Shown here: positions 26,815 to 36,040 of the stretch, one piece after another | Layout: every line of letters starts with the position of its first letter | Position numbering within the stretch: position 1 is the first letter of the stretch | Made by a program: the position numbers and the translations under genes | From: Paraburkholderia sp. HP33-1 | Lineage (GTDB): Bacteria > Pseudomonadota > Gammaproteobacteria > Burkholderiales > Burkholderiaceae | Direction of reading: 5' to 3' | DNA: 64,000 nucleotides | Assembly (NCBI RefSeq): GCF_021390595.1 | Contig: NZ_JAJEJR010000001.1 | Location: 3,414,188-3,478,187, forward strand | The notes under the pieces: generated by a model | The model's database searches: none | Seen by the model: the letters and a program-made list of their open reading frames with translations, nothing else | Told to the model about the DNA's origin: nothing

Positions 26815-27228
26815 TCAGCGCACGTAGATGGTAGGTCCGCCGGCATTGGCGGGCAGGAATATTTCGGAGTGGGCGCCGTTGCGGTCGATGATGATCGAGC
26901 GGGCGCGAACTTCGGAGAGTCTGGTGCCTTGCATGAGCGCGCTGCCAAGCGACACCGCGTGAGGCGGTTCGCCGCCGACGCTGACGATCGCCGCGGCGCC
27001 TTCGCTCAACGCGAGGATGCCAAAGAGATGGATGTCCTGATTGACGTTGCGCGTGAGTTGCCCGCCGAACAGTGCTGCGGCCTGGTCGGTCGAGACCTGC
27101 GTATGTGCGGCGGCGGCCGGCAACGGCGCGCCGGACATCGTGGTGAGCGTGATGACCCAGTAGGTCAGCGTCGCACAGAAAGCGGCGAACACCGCGAGCG
27201 ACAGGAGGCGGATTTGGATGGCGTTCAT
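26815..27228 (-). CDS. gspC: GspC-type type II secretion protein, inverted within the cluster
   Basis: 137 residues: one N-terminal membrane anchor (LLSLAVFAAFCATLTYWVITL) and a GspC homology-region periplasmic domain (FGILALSEGAAAIVSVGGEPP). It has no PDZ or coiled coil at the end, so it is much shorter than enterobacterial GspC (about 270). It links the inner-membrane platform to the N0 domain of GspD. It is on the opposite strand between gspF and gspG, the arrangement I associate with Burkholderia. Confidence 0.85.
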   Translation of the reverse strand: MNAIQIRLLSLAVFAAFCATLTYWVITLTTMSGAPLPAAAAHTQVSTDQAAALFGGQLTRNVNQDIHLFGILALSEGAAAIVSVGGEPPHAVSLGSALMQGTRLSEVRARSIIIDRNGAHSEIFLPANAGGPTIYVR

Positions 27229-27364
27229 GCGCTCATTGTACGGACTATTGTGAAAATTGCGGTGGGTTGAAACCCTTCAACTGCATGACATTAAAATGAC
27301 CGGCCCGGCGTGTTCAATCTGACAGCCGGAGTCGAAAATTTCACCTGAAAAGAGGTAGCAAGCT

Positions 27365-27829
27365 ATGCAACTGTCGACCATTCGCCGCGCTGACAACGCG
27401 GGTCCGCGCAGCCGTCGTCAGCGTGGTTTCACGCTGATCGAAATCATGGTCGTGATCGCGATTCTCGGCATTCTCGCCGCGCTGATCGTGCCGAAGATCA
27501 TGAGCCGTCCGGACGAAGCGCGGCGCGTCGCCGCGAAGCAGGATATCGGCACCGTGATGCAGGCGTTGAAGCTCTATCGCCTCGACAATGGCCGCTATCC
27601 GACCCAGGAACAGGGTCTGCGCTCGCTGATCGAAAAGCCCTCCACCGACCCGGTCCCCAACAACTGGAAGGACGGCGGCTATCTCGAGCGTCTGCCGAAC
27701 GATCCGTGGGGCAATCCGTACCAGTACCTGAATCCGGGCGTGCACGGCGAGATCGATGTGTTCAGCTACGGCGCCGATGGCAAACCGGGCGGCGAAGGCA
27801 ACGATGCCGACGTCGGGTCCTGGCAATAA
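27365..27829 (+). CDS. gspG: Major pseudopilin GspG
   Basis: 154 residues. Prepilin cleavage site QRG/FTLIEIMVV with Glu at +5, hydrophobic helix, then the GspG-specific calcium/C-terminal motif (PNDPWGNPYQYLNPG, DVFSYGADGKPGGEG). Main subunit of the pseudopilus. The 136 bp upstream lies between the divergent gspC and gspG and should contain the promoter of gspGHIJKLMN. Confidence 0.97.
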   Translation: MQLSTIRRADNAGPRSRRQRGFTLIEIMVVIAILGILAALIVPKIMSRPDEARRVAAKQDIGTVMQALKLYRLDNGRYPTQEQGLRSLIEKPSTDPVPNNWKDGGYLERLPNDPWGNPYQYLNPGVHGEIDVFSYGADGKPGGEGNDADVGSWQ

Positions 27830-28007
27830 ACGCGCCGAACCCCAGGTTCCCGCCAGGCTCGAAGATGTCCATGTACGCGCCCTCTTTGCCATCGGTTTGG
27901 CCGCTGGTTTCGCCGAGCGCCCTGCCCGCCGCGCCGCAATTTTCGCGGCGCGTCGAGGCGCGCGTGCTTCACCGATGCATTGCTGTTTGAATTTTCGTTG
28001 ATCGTCG

Positions 28008-28547
28008 ATGGCCGGCACTATGCGCACGTCCGCTTGCAAGTCCCGCGTGGACAATTCGTGTACGGTTTCGCGGCCGCGCTTGCGCCAGCGCCGCGGCCGC
28101 GCGGCCGGCTTCACGCTGCTCGAAATGATGGTTGTGCTCGTGATCGCGGGCCTGCTCGTGTCGCTGACCGCGGTGACGATGACGCGTAATCCGCGCACCG
28201 ATCTGAACGAGGAAGCGCAGCGTCTCGCGCTATTGTTCGAATCCGCCGGCGACGAAGCGCAGGTGCGCGCGCGGCCGATCGCGTGGCGGCCGCTAGAGGG
28301 CGGCTTCCGTTTCGATCAGCGCACAGAAGACGGCTGGCGTCCGCTGCGCGACGATCTGCTCGGACCGCGTCAGTGGGAAGGCGGTGTGACCGGTGTCGCG
28401 ATCAGCTACCCGGGCTCGGATTCGCAAGCCGATCGCATCGTGTTCGGTACCGAAGCGATCGACGTGCCGGTGCAGGTCACGCTGTTTTCGGCGGCCGGCC
28501 AGGCGACGATCGTCGGTACCGGCAATGGCCGCTACGAGGTGCGTTGA
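28008..28547 (+). CDS. gspH: Minor pseudopilin GspH
   Basis: 179 residues with a long basic leader, prepilin site AAG/FTLLEMMVV (Glu+5) at about residue 34 and a GspH globular domain. The leader is longer than usual, so the true start could be the internal ATG at 28020. The 178-bp gap after gspG holds no gene of its own that I can support. Confidence 0.92.
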   Translation: MAGTMRTSACKSRVDNSCTVSRPRLRQRRGRAAGFTLLEMMVVLVIAGLLVSLTAVTMTRNPRTDLNEEAQRLALLFESAGDEAQVRARPIAWRPLEGGFRFDQRTEDGWRPLRDDLLGPRQWEGGVTGVAISYPGSDSQADRIVFGTEAIDVPVQVTLFSAAGQATIVGTGNGRYEVR

Positions 28548-28548
28548 G

Positions 28549-28992
28549 ATGCCGATGCGTCGTTATGGCAGGGCCGCATGCGCCCCCTCCCCCTTCATGA
28601 TGCGTCACGGCGCGGGCCGCAAGTCGCGCGGCTTCACGATGATCGAGGTGCTGGTCGCGCTCGCCATCATCGCGGTTGCGCTCGCCGCGTCGCTGCGCGC
28701 GGTCGGCAGTCTCGCGAGCGGCGAAGCCGATCTGCACCGGCGTCTGCTCGCCGGCTGGAGCGCGGATAACACGCTCGCGCAACTGCATCTGAAGCATGTA
28801 TGGCCGAACATCGGCTCAACGAGCTTCGATTGCTCGCAAGGCAATCTGCAGCTGCTCTGTACCGAGCATGTGACGGCGACGCCCAATCCGGTGTTTCGCC
28901 GTGTCGAAGTAATGGTGACGATGCCCGGGCAAACCGGCAATCTTGCCCAGATGGTCACGGTGGTCGCGAATGAAACCAACCGCTCGCTGTGA
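28549..28992 (+). CDS. gspI: Minor pseudopilin GspI
   Basis: 147 residues from ATG 28549, one base after the gspH stop. Prepilin site SRG/FTMIEVLVALAII with Glu+5 at about residue 27, then a GspI domain containing the two cysteines (FDCSQ, LLCTEH). It initiates the pseudopilus tip complex with J and K. gspJ overlaps its 3' end. Confidence 0.92.
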   Translation: MPMRRYGRAACAPSPFMMRHGAGRKSRGFTMIEVLVALAIIAVALAASLRAVGSLASGEADLHRRLLAGWSADNTLAQLHLKHVWPNIGSTSFDCSQGNLQLLCTEHVTATPNPVFRRVEVMVTMPGQTGNLAQMVTVVANETNRSL

Positions 28993-29641
28993 GCGCCGCC
29001 GCCGGTACGGCGCGCGCGGCTTCACGCTGATCGAACTGCTGGTCGCGATCGCGATCCTCGCGGTCATCGCCGTGCTGTCGTGGCGCGGACTCGATCAGAT
29101 CATCCGCGGCCGCACGACGATCACGAACGCGATGGAAGACGAGCGCGTGTTCGCGCAGCTGTTCGACCAGATGCGCATCGATGCGCGCCAGGCCGCCGGG
29201 GACGAATCGGGTGAGGCCGCGGTTTCGATCAACGGCAACACGCTGCAGATCGTGCGGCACATGGTGCTGCCGGGCATCGCGCCGCGTCTTCAGGTGGTGC
29301 GCTATCAGATCTCGAACGGCCGGGTGGTGCGCTACGCGTCGCCGCCGCTTGGCAATGTCGGCGAGTTGCGACGCGCGCTGCACGGCAGCGACGAAGGCTG
29401 GAGCGCGGTGCCGCTGATGGGCGGCGTCGGTTCGATTTCGGCGCGCATGTATGTGCCGAAGCTCGGCTGGACCACACAGATGAACGACGTGCAAACCGCG
29501 ATGACGGAGGCCACCAACAACCTGAAGGTGCCGCAGCTCGGCAACGCGCCGATGCCGCGCTCGGTGACGGGGCTCGAGATCAGCATCGGCGCGACGTCGC
29601 TCGCGCGGCCGATCACGCGCGTTTTTCTGGTCGGAGAATGA
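28970..29641 (+). CDS. gspJ: Minor pseudopilin GspJ
   Basis: 223 residues from ATG 28970, overlapping gspI by 23 bp. Prepilin site ARG/FTLIELLVAIAIL with Glu+5 at about residue 16, then WRGLDQIIRGR and a beta-rich globular domain typical of GspJ. Part of the I-J-K tip complex. Confidence 0.93.
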   Translation: MKPTARCERRRRYGARGFTLIELLVAIAILAVIAVLSWRGLDQIIRGRTTITNAMEDERVFAQLFDQMRIDARQAAGDESGEAAVSINGNTLQIVRHMVLPGIAPRLQVVRYQISNGRVVRYASPPLGNVGELRRALHGSDEGWSAVPLMGGVGSISARMYVPKLGWTTQMNDVQTAMTEATNNLKVPQLGNAPMPRSVTGLEISIGATSLARPITRVFLVGE

Positions 29642-29642
29642 G

Positions 29643-30746
29643 ATGACGTTCTCCTCGTCGTTGCCGAAAAAGTCCGCGTCGGGTTCGCGTGCACGCGAGC
29701 GCGGCGCGGCCATCATCAGCGCGCTGCTCGTCGTCGCGCTGTCGGCGGTCCTCGTGTCCGGCATGTTGTGGCGCCAGCAGGTGCAGATCCGGCGCATCGA
29801 GAATCAGCGGCTGCTGTCGCAGGCGCAGTGGGTTGCGCGCGGGGCGCTCGACTGGACGCGGCTGATCCTGCGTTCCGAAGGCGATACGTCGGCGGGCATC
29901 ACGTATCTGGGTGGCCTGTGGGGCGTGCCGATTGCAAAAACACGGCTGTCGGATTTTCTCGGCCAGATCGGCGAGGTGCGTGCGGAGCAAGGTGCGGCGA
30001 CGTACCTGTCAGGCTCGATCGAGGACGCGCAATCCCGATTCAATCTGCGCAATCTGGTCGCGAGTCCGGCGCCCGGCGTGATGCAGATCAGCGCCGAGCA
30101 GATGGCCGCGTATCAGCGTTTGCTCGTGTCGCTCGGCCTGAGCGGACAGCTCGCCAAAGTGACCGCGCTGCACATGCGTGCGGGGCTGTCGCAATCGGCG
30201 ACGCGCTTTCAGACCGGCACCTCGGTCACCAGTTCGACGCAGGTCGGTGGCGGCGGCATGACGGGCGGCAACTTCGCGAACCAGCCCGGCATCGAGGACG
30301 GCGACGACAACGTGGCGGTCGCGCCGCTCCTGATGACGAGCGTCGATTCGCTGCTCGACATTCCGGGCTATACGCCGGAGACCATCGCGCGGCTGCGCCC
30401 GTTCGTCACCGTGTTGCCCACGACCACCGCGATCAACATGAACACCGCGTCGGCCGAAGTGATCGCGGCAGTGGTGCCGGGCATGACGGTGTCGCAGGCG
30501 CAGGCACTCGTCGCGCGGCGGCAGACCGTGTTCTTCCGCAACGTCGGCGACGTGTCGCTCGCGCTGACCGCGGCTGGCGTGCCGTCGGTGTCGATCGATC
30601 AGAACCAGTTCGACGTCAACTCGAACTACTTTTTAGTCCACGGCAGTGTGCAGCACGAGCGCGCCGAAGTGGATCGCACGACGCTCGTCTATCGCGATCC
30701 GCTGACTCACACCACGCGTATCGTGCGGGTACAAGACCAACTATGA
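29643..30746 (+). CDS. gspK: Minor pseudopilin GspK (pseudopilus cap)
   Basis: 367 residues, the largest pseudopilin. N-terminal site ERG/AAIISALLVVALSAVL lacks Glu+5, as expected for GspK, which caps the tip. The C-terminal half has the helical SAM-like region (LLDIPGYTPETIARLRPFV, INMNTASAEVIAAV). It starts one base after the gspJ stop. Confidence 0.95.
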   Translation: MTFSSSLPKKSASGSRARERGAAIISALLVVALSAVLVSGMLWRQQVQIRRIENQRLLSQAQWVARGALDWTRLILRSEGDTSAGITYLGGLWGVPIAKTRLSDFLGQIGEVRAEQGAATYLSGSIEDAQSRFNLRNLVASPAPGVMQISAEQMAAYQRLLVSLGLSGQLAKVTALHMRAGLSQSATRFQTGTSVTSSTQVGGGGMTGGNFANQPGIEDGDDNVAVAPLLMTSVDSLLDIPGYTPETIARLRPFVTVLPTTTAINMNTASAEVIAAVVPGMTVSQAQALVARRQTVFFRNVGDVSLALTAAGVPSVSIDQNQFDVNSNYFLVHGSVQHERAEVDRTTLVYRDPLTHTTRIVRVQDQL

Positions 30747-30774
30747 ATAATGCAATCCACAGAGAGGGTGGCCT

Positions 30775-32133
30775 TTGAGCACGCTGATCGTCCTATTGCC
30801 GCCGCGTGATCCGGCGGTGCCCTCGCAGGAATGGCAACTGCCCGAGCTGACATTTCTGCTGCTCGATAAGGCGGGGCGCACGCAGCGCGCCGGCCGCTCG
30901 GCGCTCGCGCTACTGCCGCGCGCGAGCACGACGGTGCTGATGGTCGCCGCGCGCGACCTGCTGCTGATGCCCGCGACGCTGCCGCCGCTACGCGGCCCGA
31001 AGCTGCGCCAGGCATTGCCTAATATCGTCGAGGATCAACTGATCCAGGACCCGCAGACCTGCCATATCGCGGTCGATCCGCAGAGGCTCGGCGATGGCCG
31101 GCACCTGCTCGCGATCGTCGATCGCGGCTGGTTCCGTTTCGTCTGCGAGGCGTTCACAGCGGCCGGTCATCGCAGTCTGCGCGCGGTGCCGGTCACGCGT
31201 TGCCTGCCGCAGGCGCCGGTGGCCGAAGTGGCCGCGAGCGTCGATGAAACAGCCGACGCGCGCGAGCCGGTGGTGGCGCCCGAAGCGCCGGCCATCGTGC
31301 CGATGGTGGCGGCAGTGCTCGGTGCGGTGGTGCAGACCGCGCCCGCGCTGCTGCTCGAAGGCGCGGTCGACAGCGGCGTGCCGCGCGTCGAACTGGCGAT
31401 TGCGCGCGGCGCGCAGGGCGAAGGCCTCGCGGCGCCTGCCAACGCGGTCAATGCAACCCTCGCCGCGCTCGCCGGTGCGGCTCCGGTCTCGCTGTACATG
31501 CTGACCGAGGTGCCCGGCAACGAGCCGAGCCACACCACGACGAGTCCCGCACGGCTCGCCGCGCACATCCACGGCGCGAGTCCTCTGCCGTTCGAACAGC
31601 TCGCGCGGCGCGCGCTCGAATGCCGCTTCGACCTGTGCCAGTTCGAGTTCGCGTCGCAGCCGTGGCGCCTCGATCGTGCGACGCTGCGGCGTCTGCGTCT
31701 TCCGATCGGACTCGCAATCGCCGCGCTCGTCGTCGCGATCATCGGCGCGAACGTGCAGTGGCTGATGCTCTCGCGTCAGCGCGACGCGATCAACACGCAG
31801 ATGACGGAGTTGCTGCTCAACACGTTCCCGAAGACGACCGTCGTGCTCGACGCGCCAGATCAGATGGCGCGTCAGGTGCAGCAATTGCGGGTCGCGGCGG
31901 GCGAGTTGTCGCCGGAGGATTTCCTGTCCATCGCTGACGGTCTCGCGCGTTCGCTGTCGCCTCTGCCGGTCAACGGCATCGCCGCGCTCGACTATCACGA
32001 CCACCGCCTCGACGTGACCTTCAAACCCGCGATCAAGGTCGACCCCGACTTTGCCAAGCGCCTCGCGCGCAACGGCCTCACCGGCGCGATCGACAGCAGT
32101 ACCGGAAAGTGGACCATCAGGAACGGACAATGA
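30775..32133 (+). CDS. gspL: Type II secretion inner-membrane protein GspL
   Basis: 452 residues: a cytoplasmic actin-like domain that recruits GspE, one membrane segment ([22 protein letters not shown]) at about 310-330, and a periplasmic ferredoxin-like domain. The start is TTG 30775 with AGAGGG upstream; no ATG fits. gspM overlaps the stop. Confidence 0.93.
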   Translation: MSTLIVLLPPRDPAVPSQEWQLPELTFLLLDKAGRTQRAGRSALALLPRASTTVLMVAARDLLLMPATLPPLRGPKLRQALPNIVEDQLIQDPQTCHIAVDPQRLGDGRHLLAIVDRGWFRFVCEAFTAAGHRSLRAVPVTRCLPQAPVAEVAASVDETADAREPVVAPEAPAIVPMVAAVLGAVVQTAPALLLEGAVDSGVPRVELAIARGAQGEGLAAPANAVNATLAALAGAAPVSLYMLTEVPGNEPSHTTTSPARLAAHIHGASPLPFEQLARRALECRFDLCQFEFASQPWRLDRATLRRLRLPIGLAIAALVVAIIGANVQWLMLSRQRDAINTQMTELLLNTFPKTTVVLDAPDQMARQVQQLRVAAGELSPEDFLSIADGLARSLSPLPVNGIAALDYHDHRLDVTFKPAIKVDPDFAKRLARNGLTGAIDSSTGKWTIRNGQ

Positions 32134-32633
32134 AAGCTGAACTCGCTCAAACATGGGCTGGCTTCTGGGAACAGCGCACTGATCGTGAAAAAGCGCTGCT
32201 GACGTGGGGCGGCGCCGCGCTCGCCGTGGCGATCGCGTGGTCGGTGCTGTGGGCACCCGCGCAGGAAGGCCGCGCACATCTGCACGAATCGCTGCCCAGT
32301 CTGCAGCGCCAGCTCGCGCAGATGACCTCGCAGGCCAACGAGGCACGCTCGCTGTCGGCGGCCGCGCAAGGTGTCGCGCCGACCGGCGCCGCGCTCAAGG
32401 ACGCGCTGAGCGCATCGCTCGGCGAGCATGGCCTCGCCGCGACGCAGGTGCAGTTCGTTGGCAACGCGGTGCAGGTGCAGATGAAAAACGTGGCGTTTCC
32501 CGCCTGGACCACGTGGGTCGATGACGTGCGCAAGCAGTTCAAGGTGCAGGTCTCAGAGGCTCACATCACGGCGTTGAAGGACGACGGCCAGGTGGACCTG
32601 ACGGTGGCGCTGCAACCATCGACCGCGAAATAA
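32130..32633 (+). CDS. gspM: Type II secretion inner-membrane protein GspM
   Basis: 167 residues from ATG 32130, an ATGA overlap with gspL; CAGGAACGG gives the ribosome-binding site. Short cytoplasmic N terminus (WAGFWEQRTDREKALL), one membrane helix (GGAALAVAIAWSVLWAP) and a periplasmic ferredoxin-like domain. Partner of GspL. Confidence 0.92.
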   Translation: MKAELAQTWAGFWEQRTDREKALLTWGGAALAVAIAWSVLWAPAQEGRAHLHESLPSLQRQLAQMTSQANEARSLSAAAQGVAPTGAALKDALSASLGEHGLAATQVQFVGNAVQVQMKNVAFPAWTTWVDDVRKQFKVQVSEAHITALKDDGQVDLTVALQPSTAK

Positions 32634-32661
32634 CAACGCGCCGCTCGCGACAGGATCTCGA

Positions 32662-33441
32662 ATGAATTACTGGATGTGGCGCCTGCGTGTGGCGCTGCCG
32701 TGGCTGGTCGTGGCCATTTTGTCGGTCGCGGCCGTGACGCTCGCGTTGCTGCCGGCCGCCTGGATTACGCCGCAGTTCGCGCGGCAAACGCACGGGCATG
32801 TCAATCTCGTCGACGCCGAGGGCTCGCTGTGGCACGGCTCGGCGACGCTGATGCTGGCCGCCGGTTCCGATATGAGCGCGGCGACAATGCTGCCTGGGCG
32901 GATCGAATGGCGCACCGCCTTCTGGCCGCTTTTCACCGGGCGTGTGCGCATGGTCATGCGGCAAAGCGAAGCGATGCCCGACCCGATCACGGTCGATGCG
33001 ACACTGCGCGGGGCAACCGTCACGCCGGGCGTGCTCGTGGTGCCGGCGTCGCTGCTCGCGGGGCTCGGCGCGCCGTTCAACACGCTCGATCTGCAGGGCA
33101 ACGTGCAGCTGTCGTGGTCCGACTGGCGTAGCTTCAACGGCGAAGCGTTCGGACAACTGACGATGATGCTCGACGACCTCAGCTCACGCGTGTCGCTCGT
33201 GAAGCCGCTCGGGTCGTACCGGGTCAGGTTTCAGGCGCAGGGCATGTCGTCGGCGCTCGATCTGAGCACGGTGAAGGGACCGTTGACGCTGAACGGCACC
33301 GGCACGGTCTCGGCCGCATCGACGTCGTTTCGTGGCACGGCGAGCGCCGCGCCGGAGCAGCACGACAACCTCGCCGGCCTGCTGAATCTGCTTGGCCGGC
33401 CGAGCGGACCGGATACGGTGGCGCTGACGTTCGTGCACTGA
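32662..33441 (+). CDS. gspN: Type II secretion system protein GspN
   Basis: 259 residues: N-terminal membrane anchor (LPWLVVAILSVAAVTLALLPAAW) and a periplasmic GspN domain (QTHGHVNLVDAEGSLWHGSATL). GspN is present only in some systems and its role is unclear. AGGAT lies ahead of the ATG. Last gene of gspG-N; the cluster ends against a convergent efflux gene. Confidence 0.92.
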   Translation: MNYWMWRLRVALPWLVVAILSVAAVTLALLPAAWITPQFARQTHGHVNLVDAEGSLWHGSATLMLAAGSDMSAATMLPGRIEWRTAFWPLFTGRVRMVMRQSEAMPDPITVDATLRGATVTPGVLVVPASLLAGLGAPFNTLDLQGNVQLSWSDWRSFNGEAFGQLTMMLDDLSSRVSLVKPLGSYRVRFQAQGMSSALDLSTVKGPLTLNGTGTVSAASTSFRGTASAAPEQHDNLAGLLNLLGRPSGPDTVALTFVH

Positions 33442-33496
33442 GGTGCGCTGTTTTGCGCTGCGCGCTTCGCATTGACCGAGGCGCGCGCGGCGGCCG

Positions 33497-35110
33497 TTAT
33501 TTGCTCTGCACCCGCGCTTGCGGCGCGTCTGCGCTTTGCGTGATGCCTTGCGCGATGGACGTCGCGCCGGGTGCCGCCACTGCGGCAGCCGCTGGAGCCG
33601 ACGCCGGCAGCGGTGCGGGCGCGGCGACATCGCCGGTCTCGCGATCCATCTGCGACACGTCCCAGCCGCCGCCGAGCGCCTTCACGAGACCCACCGACGA
33701 CACCATCCGCTGCCCGGCGATGGTCTCGAGCTTCTGTTCGGCCGTGAATGCCGTGGTCTGCGCGGTCAGCACGTTGACGAAACCGACCGTACCCGCCTTG
33801 TACTCGTTCGTGACGATCGCCAGCGCCTGGCGCGCCGAGTCGACCGCCTGCCGCTGCACGACGATTTCCTGCTCGAGGATGCGCAGCGACGCGAGGTTGT
33901 CCTCGACGTCCTGGAACGCGGCGAGCACCGTTTGCCGATAGGTCGCGACATCGGCGTCGTAGGTGGCGCGCGCGGCCTCGGTTTTCGCCTGGCGCAGGCC
34001 GGCGTCGAAGATCGTTCCGGCCAGTTGCGGGCCGAGCGTCCAGAAGCGCGACGGCAAGGTCAGCAGTTGCGAGAACACTGAGTTCTCGAAGCCGCCGGTC
34101 GCCGACAGCGTCAGCGACGGGAAGAACGCGGCGATCGCCACGCCGATCTGCTCGTTCGCCGCAGCGGCCTTGCGTTCCGCGGACGCGATATCCGGCCTGC
34201 GTTCGAGCAGCGCAGACGGCATTTGCGCGGGCACGGCGGGTGGCGTCGCGGTGAGCGGCATCGGCGGCAGCGAGAACGTCGACGCGGGCACGCCGATCAG
34301 CACCGCGATCGCGTGCTCGTCCTGCGCGCGCTGGATGCCATTGTCGATCGCGGCGGCCTGCGCCGATTGCAGCTGGGTTTGCGCCTGGATCACGTCCGAG
34401 CGCGCGGCGACGCCGGCCGCGTACTGATTCTGTGTGAGCTGCAGCGAGCGCTGATAGGCCTCGACGGTGTCGTCTAGCAGCTTTTGCGTGGAATCGAGCG
34501 CGCGTAGCAGGAAGTAGGTCTGCGCGAGCGTGGCTTGCGCCGACAGGCGCGCGTTCGCGAGGTCGGCGGCCGCACCTTGCTGGCCGGCTGTCTGTGCGTT
34601 GACCGAGCGCGTGACCGAGCCCCACAGGTCCGGTTCCCAGCTCGCCTGCATCTGGACGTTGAAGCTGTTGCTGATGCCGGCGCGGCTCGTCGCCGTCGTC
34701 GCATTGCCGCCGGTTTGCGTGCCGTTGCCGGAGCGTGTCACGCCCGCCGACGCACCGATCGTCGGGAAGTACGCGGCGCGCGCTTCGCCGACGAGCGCGC
34801 GCGCCTGCCGGTAGTTCGCGGCGAATTGCGCGATGGTCTGGTTCGCGGCGTTGAGCTTGTCTACGAGTTCGTTGAGCTTCGGGTCTTCGTAGATCGCCCA
34901 CCAGTTGCCGCGGTCGTGTTGATCGGCCGGTTCGGCGACCTTCCAGCCGGGCGCGGCTTCCTTGAACGACGCGGGGATCTGGGTGGCCGGCCGCTGATAG
35001 TTCGGGCCGACCGCGCAGGCGGCGACGAGCGTCGCGCAGGCCGCGCTGATGGCGAGGGTCAGGACGCGCGGCGCAAACGCCCGCGCGCGCGCGATTCGAT
35101 CAGACTGCAT
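33497..35110 (-). CDS. Outer-membrane efflux lipoprotein (NodT/OprM family)
   Basis: 537 residues from ATG 35108-35110 (AAGGA upstream). Lipoprotein signal ending LVAAC with Cys32, then AVGPNYQRP, typical of NodT-type tripartite-pump outer-membrane factors. Two TolC-like repeats follow (NWWAIYEDPKLNELV, ARADL/RPDIASAERK region). No membrane-fusion or pump gene is in the same operon; the nearest pump is the EmrB-type exporter at 36.7 kb on the other strand. The 279 bp upstream hold no gene. Confidence 0.94.
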   Translation of the reverse strand: MQSDRIARARAFAPRVLTLAISAACATLVAACAVGPNYQRPATQIPASFKEAAPGWKVAEPADQHDRGNWWAIYEDPKLNELVDKLNAANQTIAQFAANYRQARALVGEARAAYFPTIGASAGVTRSGNGTQTGGNATTATSRAGISNSFNVQMQASWEPDLWGSVTRSVNAQTAGQQGAAADLANARLSAQATLAQTYFLLRALDSTQKLLDDTVEAYQRSLQLTQNQYAAGVAARSDVIQAQTQLQSAQAAAIDNGIQRAQDEHAIAVLIGVPASTFSLPPMPLTATPPAVPAQMPSALLERRPDIASAERKAAAANEQIGVAIAAFFPSLTLSATGGFENSVFSQLLTLPSRFWTLGPQLAGTIFDAGLRQAKTEAARATYDADVATYRQTVLAAFQDVEDNLASLRILEQEIVVQRQAVDSARQALAIVTNEYKAGTVGFVNVLTAQTTAFTAEQKLETIAGQRMVSSVGLVKALGGGWDVSQMDRETGDVAAPAPLPASAPAAAAVAAPGATSIAQGITQSADAPQARVQSK

Positions 35111-35389
35111 GCAATGAATTCCTTCTGGACGCCGCGGTGCGGCAGGGAGCGGCGCCACCGGCGGGGCGAGATCATGGTCTGCCGGAATGTTAGCGTATGA
35201 GTCCGCGCGAGCGCGGGAAACTGAAAGCTGAAAGGTTAATGCGACGCGCTGCGCAGGTGTGTTACTTGCGGCGACGCGATGGTTACGCGTTGTTACCGGC
35301 AGGCACGAGGAACTGCGGGTGCGCTGCGGCTCAGGCGGCGAGCGGAAGCAAACGGGTGTCTCGAAAGCGCGTTGGGAAGCGGCGCGTCG

Positions 35390-35782
35390 TTAGAGGCGCG
35401 AATCTGCGGTTTGGGTCTGCTTGCGCTGACGCTGGCGCGCGAGTTTGCCCGCCGAAGCCCGGCACGATGCACCGCCGGGCGCAACGCAAGCGCTGCCGCT
35501 GTTGGCTGCCGCGACGTCTGTCGCTTCAATCGCCAAGCTTTCCTTAGGCAGCACGATCTCGTTGGATTCCGCGAGCGTGGCGCTGTCGTTCTTCGCCTGC
35601 TTCGTCCCCCGTCGATGCTCGACCCAAGCGAGCAGCGCGACGCCCACCGATCCGCCCGGCAGCACCATCAGTCCCGCGAACAGCGCGAGCTTCCACCAAC
35701 GGTGTCGGCCCTGGAAGCTGTGAAGTGCGGAATCGGTCAGTGAGCGGCTGAGGCCGCCAAGCGTGTTTTTGAGGTACGGCAT
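35390..35782 (-). CDS. Hypothetical single-span membrane protein
   Basis: 130 residues, not recognised. One membrane helix (WWKLALFAGLMVLPGGSVGVALLAWV, about 29-54) followed by a basic segment and a long polar tail with two cysteines and a lysine/arginine-rich end. CAGGA lies upstream of the ATG, and length and codon use fit a real gene. It is divergent from the marR/emrB unit. Confidence 0.6.
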   Translation of the reverse strand: MPYLKNTLGGLSRSLTDSALHSFQGRHRWWKLALFAGLMVLPGGSVGVALLAWVEHRRGTKQAKNDSATLAESNEIVLPKESLAIEATDVAAANSGSACVAPGGASCRASAGKLARQRQRKQTQTADSRL

Positions 35783-35981
35783 CGGGGAAATCCTGTTGCG
35801 CGCGTCGCGAGCGGGGCGGCGTGCGTCGATCGGTCAGAACATGGTCTCAAATGGCGCAGGACGCGCGAAACTCATTGCTAGTCATAATATTGACTATGCA
35901 ATTAAATTTCAAGATACTGCGCCGCGCGGACATTTCGACTGTTGTTTTTAGGTTGGCCGGTCGTGCACCGCAAAATGTGAT

Positions 35982-36009
35982 TTGACTTGTCTGCTTAGGC
36001 AGCTAAACT
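35982..36009 (+). promoter_or_regulatory. marR promoter with a palindrome in the spacer
   Basis: TTGACT (35982-35987), 16-bp spacer and TAAACT (36004-36009), 31 bp before the MarR start. The spacer contains the dyad CTGCTTAGGCAG (35991-36002), a good place for autorepression. A similar dyad occurs before emrB. Confidence 0.55.
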
Positions 36010-36040
36010 TCGATTTGCTTGTGGATGTTGCGGATACCCC

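Noticed and set aside
33231..34901. 556-codon frame overlapping the efflux lipoprotein gene
   Set aside because: Arg-rich shadow frame; the lipoprotein in the other frame is complete and family-like.
35262..35279. TTACTTGC sequence as a possible second attachment repeat for the mnmE integrase
   Set aside because: Only the first eight of 18 bases match and it is 22 kb away among core genes.
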